A stretch of DNA of 21,876 bases from Ophiothrix spiculata. Taxonomy: Eukaryota > Echinodermata > Ophiuroidea > Amphilepidida > Ophiotrichidae. Numbering within the stretch: the stretch's first letter is position 1; each line of letters begins with the position of its first letter. Where the stretch lies: assembly GCA_000969725.1 (NCBI GenBank), contig JXSR01S047003.1; one strand, given 5' to 3'. Under the pieces are notes generated by a model that was given only the letters and a program-made list of their open reading frames with translations, did no database searches and was not told the DNA's origin. This document shows, in pieces, positions 9,201 to 18,200 of the stretch. The translations under genes and the position numbers were made by a program.

Positions 9201-12200
9201 TGTCTTTAAAATCAATATAAAATAATACCCAAATAAAGGTGCTATCAACTCTTATCACCTATTACCAGGAGGAAAGGTGAGATGGGACTCAAAGAGGCCC
9301 CAGCTTGAAAATCATGACCCTTGCCTGTGTGCCTTTAGGCCTCTTTCAGTATATTAGCCGGTACTCCAGGTTCAGCACTAAACTTGCCAGAGCTGACGCA
9401 CTGCCAGACTTTATTGGCCGCCATCAACACATCATGTTTCCTCTCCTTAGTAAATTAGTTAAGTTCCCAGTGTTCTTACCTGAGTGCCTTTATATGCCTT
9501 ATAAGCCTCTTTCAGTATATTAGCCGGTACTCCAGGTTCCGCATTAAACTTACCAGAACTGACACACTGCCAGACTTTGTTTGCCGCCATCAACACATCA
9601 TGTTTCCCCTCCTTAATAAATAAGTTAAGATCCCAGTGTTCTTACCTGCGTGCCTTTACATGCTTTATAAGCCTCTTTCAGTATATTAGCCGGTACTCCA
9701 GGTTCCGCACTAAACTTGCCAGAGCTGACGCACTACCAAACTTTATTAGCAGACATCAACACATCGCATTTCTTCTCCTTAATAAATTAGTTAAGATCCC
9801 AGTGTTCTTACCTGTGCACCTTTATACGCTTTATAAGCTTCTTTCAGTATATTAGCCGGTACTCCGGGTTCCGCATTAAACTTGCCAGAGCTGACGCACT
9901 GCCAGACTTTATTGGCTGCCATCAACACATCCCGTTTCCTCTCCATGTCATCAGACTCCGTCGACTCGCTAAGTTGTTGCTGTAGGACTGCTAAACACAG
10001 CTGGTAGGACTGCTGTGACAGGTACTTTCTATCAGAATCTCGTAGGAATTGCCTATTGTAAATGAAGATATGAGCTGATTAATATATATTCAACCAGACA
10101 CCAATTCACACCAATTCTGGTTCATCCTTCATGTAAGACATCATGAACTTAGTCTAGCATGAAATCTGTTGTTAACACATGTATTGATTATTTAGTGATA
10201 AGTCTTTGCAGTCTAGCTCATGAATATCTTACACGAAGGAAACACCAGAATTCTACACTAAACACTTGCTATACAAACATGGTTAGAAGTGTGGATTTGA
10301 ACTAAATGCATGCTCATAGAATATGATATTTAGTATAAATAAAATCTTGATAAACAGAATGTTATAGTCAAGAGCAGGTGATACCATCACCCTGTAACTA
10401 GGTTATGATATTGTACACCCTGAAACAAGCTGTTACACATAGAAGAGGTCACAGGATGTTGAGAAGACGTCATCTTGAGAGGCAAAGTTTTGATTGTGCT
10501 GTCTCCCTCCCGCTCCTACCCAGACAGCCTTCCCCCATCTCTTTCAAACAAACAACTGTCTCTATCTAAGATCTCAATCTTAACATCCCCAACTTCAAAC
10601 ACATGGCCACCGCCCCCAATCTCCCTAATTGCCATAGTCTTCATTTATTATTAATTTATTTGTTTCGTCTCATCATACACAAGAACATAATATATAAAGT
10701 ATGTAAGTAAATATAAAAATACAATGTGTAATTTTGTATAATAATATACATCTGAGTATAATATCTAAGACGATTCATACAAGTGTATGAGAGACAAGGA
10801 TGACTCAGAAAATGTGTGTGGACGGACGCACCGAGTTTACAAAATTAGAACATATTATAATTGATGTAACTGGAATCAAACTTTAAGTTTTACAGAGAAA
10901 GCAAGACAAAAAAAACAAAAAAAACAAAACAAAAAGTAACCTTAAAAAAACTGCTATGAATAGAAAAGTATAAATCAGATATTACATGCGTGACGTGTAT
11001 CTTATGACATCATAATCTAGCTAAAGGGTGCTGGTATCACCCCAACATCAGTTGCTGGTGAGTATGACTTACTGGTTGCCAAGATTTTATTTACAAAATG
11101 TTTACCAACCAAGTTGAATGAGAGTATACATGTACACTATTAGTTATCCCCCGTTTGTTTATAAATGCAATATGGAAAATATCAATGGTAATTTAGACTG
11201 GATTATGCACATTGTCAAAGTTTATCAAAACCTACTTAATTTCCTTTTTCTGGAGTCTTGTGGTTTTCTGAACTGATTTTGATCAAAAAATGGGTCTTTG
11301 AAACTGATTTTTGAGGGTCTAGTGAACTGAAATTTGGGCCAAAAATAGTCTTCTCAGCTAAAAAATTTTAAATCAATTTCTGTAGTTGGAGCCAAAATGT
11401 TGTTTTATTCTTTAAAATGGGGTCTATTAAGCATACTAGCACTGAATCATGCTGGGGTATAATGAGTGGCCAGGATTGAAGCCTGAAAAAGGTGGTCTTG
11501 ACCTCTGGACATATGTACCCAGCTCATATATGTGAGTGCAACCCCCGAATGAAGATGCTATGCTCCAAAATTGAGCATCCCACTCTTAGGATCATTACAC
11601 CGTTTACTTACTTTCCTTGTTCAGGAGTCTTGTTCAGTTTGATGGCAACTTGCAACAGCATCTGATGGTCCTGCAGATGCTCCAAGACTTCTAATAACAG
11701 AATCACAGAACGGTACATATGCCATGGGAAACTACCAGACCTGAAATACACAACAATAAGATCATGTAACAATTAATAACTTCAGATCAGATTCATAATT
11801 ATGTAGATTAGTAGAAAAAACGATCTGCATTAGGCCCCTGACACTTCATCCCCATATACTTCATAGCTCATTTGATTACTATTTCTTAATAGTTGCTGGT
11901 TAACGTTTCTTTGCTGATCACATGATCAGTGGCTCCAATTAGCGTAACGTGTAACGTAATATGTGGACAAAAACGAGGACACACAAAGAATAATCCTGCT
12001 CAAATATTGATAAATCCTGACATCGTCCTTGATGTGCGCTACGCTTAATCGGGTACAAGGTGTGCAGCATTCTTCAATTTGTGACCTCGTTTGTGTCCAC
12101 ATTTTACGTTACACGTTACATTAATTGGGGCCATGTTTTTAGCTCAGTGTCATCTCTGTTACTCTGTGTCTGCATCTAAATGTGGGTACAACTTGAGAAT

Positions 12201-15200
12201 TCATAAGTGGTGAGTACCGCCTCAGTATGGAGTAGGGAACATGCACAATGTAGTGATTTTAGTGCCCTGGTGGACTGTAGTGCACAATGTAGTGATTTTA
12301 GTGCACGAGGAACTTTCGCTGCGTTGGGTTAAGTTCTGGCTATGCTATTTGGTATCTTACCTATCGATTTCAGTTATTGGTATCCTCCATATTCCTTGAA
12401 ACAAATTCTTTGTCTTGCTGTGTTCAGCAAACAAAGCTGGTGAGGGCATATGGTCTTCACTCTGCCAAGATGAAACTGTTCCCAGCAGCAGGTCCCGACT
12501 CCATTGTAAATTCTGTAAGATAAAAAGAATTAATAACCTGCATAATAGCGTGATTCAAACTAATAAGAGTTTTTCTAGTTTTACCCAAGCGTCATCATTC
12601 TTGAGTTACATTGATTTCAATATAATAACCTGCATGTATGCAATGCTTGCGATAATAGGGCACGCGCATGCAATGCTATCAAAGAGATATGATTTCATTT
12701 ATGCACATAAACATTCCTCTTTAAGTGCATTATAGAATCCTCATAAAATTGTTCCATATCCGCTTTTATTTTGAGCATCATGATAAATTCTGTCTTTGTA
12801 AGAGTTGGATCTACTTGCATCAGGCTTTTAAGATTAACTTTTAGTTTTATTCTTATTTTCTATATCAAACCTTCCTCCCATTCTACTCTTTGGCTATCGA
12901 ATTGTGGTCTGGGAGGAAGGATAACTTTATTCTTTATCATTCATTTAAATTATATTTGTCTAAACTGGAGACAAGGACTTGACAAGCCTTTGGCTTATTT
13001 TCTTGTTCTCCTCCACAATGTTTATACTTAGTAAATATGCAATTGTGTACACACTGTATTTACATGTATGTGGAAATAAATAAATTATGTTATGTTATGT
13101 TATGAGATCGCGTTTGAGTAAACACAACATGGAAGCAGTGCCTGAACTGATCAATATTTTTAGCAGATGGCATAGTAACAAACTAAATGGAACTAAAATA
13201 ATCATTCATCTTTATCCAAAAATGGTCGAAATTAGTAAGAATTCAAATGAAAAAAATCTTGGTTATTAATGACAAATATAATTTTGCATCATCTTTTAAT
13301 TCGGTCATTTTATTAAATCATTGGTTTTTGTTTTGTGCCTCGGGTGTTTATTTTGGGAAATGTACCTCGGCATTAAACAAACACCACCGACAGGGTTGTC
13401 ACCAGACAACTTTTAGTGCCGGGTAAAATTTATGTGAAATAGTAAGAAAATATATATTTTGATAACAATTATTCATTTTTCTATTGATTCTTCATTGATT
13501 TTGTAACTTTTGAGTCTTGAGTGCCGGGTATTTGGACTCAAAATCAACCTGAGTGCCGGGTAGAAATTAAGAGTGGCGGGTGGTCCCGCCCGCCACCGCC
13601 CGGCATAGTGACAACCCTGACCACCGACTTTATACAATGACTTCAAAAACATGGTGCGCAATTATTAATATAATAATTTTGTATTATTGTCTAAATGATT
13701 GAAAGGATCGAAAACTCGTTGTTAAAGCCAGGGCCTGCTTTTAACCAAAGATAAAACAATAGAGAAGCAAATGAAGAGCACAAGAAAAAGATATCTCCCA
13801 TTTTTGACTAAATTATATTTTGGTACGTACAGGACTTTCAAAAGCTCAAACCTCTCCAATCTACCTATATGTTCAGTGCCTTGGTCTTACAGCTTTGTGA
13901 CCTTCCACCAAAAAGTGTAGGACACCAAGAAATTTGTCTTATAAAATGGATGTAATTTTTTCAAGTTACCAATTTTTGGCTAGATGTCAAGGTAATTAAG
14001 TAATTTTACACTGCAATTAATTCAAATTTGAAAGGAAATTCATAAATCCAGCTTTATGGACATGCGCATATTGTTCTTATCCAAAGTAAAGTTAATTCAA
14101 CAGGGTTTTTTTTAGTTATGTTGTTATGTTTAACCATTTAGAGGTCAAGTCTGATTACAATGGAAACCAGGCTAAAATGACAATTGTTTTTAAATAGCAC
14201 ATATGTGATGACTCAACCCGAAAAGGGGGACTTTGCGACAGAACACTTTTCGAGAAACTGATGATAATAGGCAGCAAAAAATGAAGAAAATAATAAGAAT
14301 TTCCAGCAGATTTTCTGTTGTTATATTTGATCGTCTTGATCAATTTCAACAAGTAAGGTGTCATTTTCAAGCTTAGAAAATGCTGCAACAGATGAAATGA
14401 TAAATCATCTGCAAAGTCCCCCCTTTCAGGGTGAGCCATCACATATTCTGAGCAACATTAATTATGGTATATTAAAGATGTCTTCTGGGATCTGCAAAAA
14501 GTGGTTAAATTTGAAATGCAAGATTGGAGTGCTGATACCAGACACCCCCATGCCCCACATGTTTCCTCATTTGGAGGTATTTACAAACACAATTTCAATT
14601 TCAATTTATATACTTTTTCCATGTTTCTCAAAACAACAATTATACAACATTCTCAAAATACATGTATGTCAGTCATATACAAAAACAATAGAGAATCAAT
14701 ACATTGTGCAATGTGCTTGGTGTCACAACCAAAAGCAATGTAATCAGCCATGGAGCTCAAATTTAAGGTTTTGGTTACAGTCGGTTCCTGCCAAAATCAA
14801 CTACGGAAGCAGAGATTCGGTTATGCGCAGAGACAAACCGCGCAAAAAATACTACAAACTGTACGCAAAGGATGTGTTCATGTATCATCGGTAAAACCTG
14901 AATACCCTCAATTTGATCCCCATGCGGGAATAAAAATGGCGCAGTCCAGTCTCTCCCTTCTAAATCTATGGTACACACTCACCTTATGTGTCTGAAATAA
15001 GCAGTATACTTGAGACAGTCTGTACAGAGACTTGTAATGTTGTGGAAACCTGGTCAGGCATAACTCAAGTGCATTGATACACCTATTGATCAGCTTGGTC
15101 CTATCACACTCAGTCACAGGCTCTGCTGCAGGCTTAGCAGTGTCGTTACTTCCAGCCTCTGCAACAGGCTTACTGGTTTTGTCATCTGTATTGTTTGTTG

Positions 15201-18200
15201 TTGATGTCTGGGCAGGGGATGATTTCTCATCTGTTTTAGAATCCACTTCCATGGGTTCTACATCTTTTGATTTGTCCTGTATGAGAAAATTACAAATATT
15301 CAAAAGTGGTAATGTCTGTTTTAGAATTTCCTTGAATAGCATATTTCTAATTCTGATTGCAAAATGTCAATACATTTGAAATATTTTCATGTCTGCATCA
15401 TCCATGATAGAAGCCAGCTATTATATAGTAGACCAAAGCAATCATGAGCACAGTGTTACCGCCACGGCAGTATAACATGAAATTGGTGCAGAAGCTCCAA
15501 AATTGGAGCATGTGGTGTCAAAACCAAAAAAGGTTTTGTTTATACATGATGTTCATTTATTCTAGTTTTCTTGGCTTTATACTAAAAATTCTAGGCTCAT
15601 TTTAAAGGTTGTTTATCTTGACTGGTGATCATGAGCTGTTAATTTTTTGACGACTCATTTGGCACAAAGCCAATATCCTTAGCGGGAACACTAGCCATGT
15701 CTAACCATGAACTTGTCTTTTTAATACCTAACTAGAACATCTCAACACATATCCATTATATTAAGGGTATGTATAAATCAGTTGAATCAAGTATTTTGTA
15801 AAAAAAAAAAAAAAACAATTTTGTTAATTTGCATAAATTTACCTTAATATCGTCTTTGTCATTGGCACCAGTCTTAGCGTCCAAGTCCACTCTCTTCGAC
15901 ACGAGTTTGCTAGGAGGCTTTGCCTTGATTGGCATTTCATGGAGAGCTCTCTTTGGAGGCGTAGAAGTCACACCCTCACTATCAGAACTGTCTACTGTTA
16001 AATCAATACATGTCACATCATCAGAGTCGACACCTTCTGATGAAAATATTTTCTGCTTAACTTTATCTTTGGTACTAGCTACTTCCTTCTTTTGTTTCTC
16101 ATCATCCTTCTTTTTCACTAGTTTAGGTAGTTTAGCTCTCGCAGGGCTTTCCCGATCTGAATCGGAGATCAAATCAATAATTTCAGGTTCTGATTCGCTG
16201 ATTTCGCTCTCCTGTTGTCCTTCATCTTGTGAAGTCTCAGGGGCAGTTTCTGATTCTGTTGCCTCATCTGGATTATGTCTTACTACAGCAACTGGAACAG
16301 GGGCAGAAGTCTTTGCAACATCAGTCCTGGATTCTGATCCCTGCATTTTATCTGCTATCTTCTCAATTTGTTGTGATTCCGGTTGTGACTGCTTCTGAGC
16401 TTCACCTCCTTTGGAGCCTCGTCCAGGACTTTCATCCTGAGAGGATTCCGTCTCCGTTGGCAAGTCATCTGATGTTCCTGTATCTACTGGAGGTCCTGCT
16501 TCAGGCTGTTTGTCCTTGATCCCTGCAAGAGATTTGAGTAGTTGTGCTGTGCCTGACGAATGGCCAAAACTGCTGCTGGTGGTGTCGTCGCCAGATAGAA
16601 ACTCTCCTTCTGATGCTGTCTCTGTATGGTAGGGTCAAACAAATATACAGAACATATGAGGGGCATTCAGTAAGTTTGTGGCCTCAGTAGGAGTTGAGCT
16701 GTGCAGTTTTTATTAATATGTTATGTAGATCAACTCAATCGATTGAAAAAATAACCCTATAGTTCAAGTGTATACATCTCAGCAACAGTAATAAGCAATT
16801 TGAGTTTTGTAAATAAAGGTTCCGGACATGAGCTCTGTAATGGCTATTTGAAATAGTTCAATTTATTGATTGTTAATTGAGTTACCTTCACACATTAAGT
16901 TGGCTTACTTTGTTTTCCTATAATTATTAAGCTTAATAATTATATCCCTGATATTTTATCTCAAAATAGAAAATACCTTTCACCAGTATACTCTGGAAGC
17001 ATTTTTGGACAGCATAAACAAAAATCCATATTGCAGGGCCCATTACTTGTACATGCAACCCCACTATGTATTTTTGTTTATCATTATATCCAATGGGTGA
17101 TTTTAACATAGACCTTCCATCCCTTCCTATACCCTAACCACAAAAATTAAGAGTGCATGGTCCTATTGTTTGTTTCCTACCATGGATTTTTGTTTCAATT
17201 GTCCAATAAATTTTTATTTTGCCAATAAAACAAAACCACAAAAGACCAATTTTTAACCGAAAAATCCTATTGGCTTACCTGTACTGAGTGTCTCCAGGCT
17301 GATATTTCTCTTCTTGGTCTTCTTCTTCTTGACATAATCATGATCTTGAGGGGTCATGTACGCTGGACTTAAAGGTGTACCTGATGAACTGAGCCGTGAC
17401 CTCTGACCTGATGACGATTTGTCCGAATCTACCTCGTTAGAACTCCTATGTGCAAGGACAAAAAGTGATATATGGTGTATTGTAACAATAAATGCTAATT
17501 AAAAAAGCAAGTTAAAACTTTGGATCACATCATATGTTTAAACATACCTCAAAATTTTCAAATGTGATCCTTTGTTTTTCATAAATAAGGCCAAGAAAAA
17601 AATTGTTATGTTGCCCTCAGCGAACGACCCTATTCAAAAAATTTAAAAAAAAATATTCGGGTCGGGAAAGCACCAAATTTTGCTCAGATTGGGTGTTTTT
17701 TGAGAAAAGAAAATGCACCCAAATTTGGTACTTTGGGTGCTTTAATTAAATTTAAATAATTTAAAAAAAATATTTTCCGACCGACCGACTCAATTTTTTC
17801 AGAAATCCCACTTGAGGGCAACACAACAATTATTGTTTTTGGCCTTAGATGGAGACTGTCTTAGATCATGACCTTGAGGTACTTGACCAGGAGACAGACT
17901 CATATACAGATGCCCAAAGTTTTTGTGTTTCCCCCTTGTTTTGTGAACCAAAGTCATAACCTTTCACCCTTTATACCAAAACAGTAATCAGTAATCTTTA
18001 TTTCCGTAAAAATATAAAACACATCAAAATAACAGCAAAACTGAAAACACAATGGAGTAGTCCGGAAAACCAATGAGGCTAGAAATTAGTGTACCCCTTA
18101 CAAAATAAGCAAGAGAAAAAAAGCACAATCAGAACGAACAAACAAGACAGACACAAGGATATCAACAAACTCGAAAAGAAAAAAGGCTGGAAATTAGATT

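Larger units (their letters stand above)
8222..9811 (-). other. CABIN1 intron with MITE, tandem duplication and exon copies
   Basis: It holds an inverted-repeat element (8241-8449), two tandem 134-bp units (8451-8720) and the three partial exon copies (9325-9777). The stretch 8721-9324 is AT-rich with nothing recognised. Confidence 0.7.
9325..9944. repeat. 166-bp tandem array covering part of a CABIN1 exon and its intron
   Basis: Four units lie head to tail: the exon end at 9812-9943 and copies ending at 9646, 9480 and 9325. The spacing is exactly 166, 166 and 155 bp (the last after the 11-bp deletion). Each unit is 132 nt of exon plus a 34-nt spacer that begins GTAAGAACACTGGGA and ends TTAAG when read on the minus strand. 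Confidence 0.9.
12513..14982 (-). other. Largest CABIN1 intron here, repeat-rich
   Basis: A 2470-bp intron holding a LINE-like 3' end (12770-13105), a hAT-type MITE (13391-13619) and an inverted repeat (14199-14446). From 14447 to 14982 there are overlapping open frames of up to 178 codons with no recognisable domain. I treat them as chance or decayed repeat. Confidence 0.6.

Noticed and set aside
9305..9855. Plus-strand open frames repeating [17 protein letters not shown]
   Set aside because: Antisense of the tandem CABIN1 exon copies, with no domain and no splice context.
9325..9944. CRISPR-like regular repeats
   Set aside because: Units are 166 bp, contiguous and derived from an exon. 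There are no unique spacers, and the genome is animal.
14358..14894. A 178-codon plus-strand open frame inside the 12513-14982 intron
   Set aside because: It starts in the arm of an inverted-repeat element and has mixed composition with no recognisable domain. Several overlapping frames are open as well.
15829..16398. A 189-codon plus-strand open frame opposite the acidic linker exon
   Set aside because: Antisense shadow of the Ser/Glu-rich CABIN1 exon. The minus strand has consistent splice phases.
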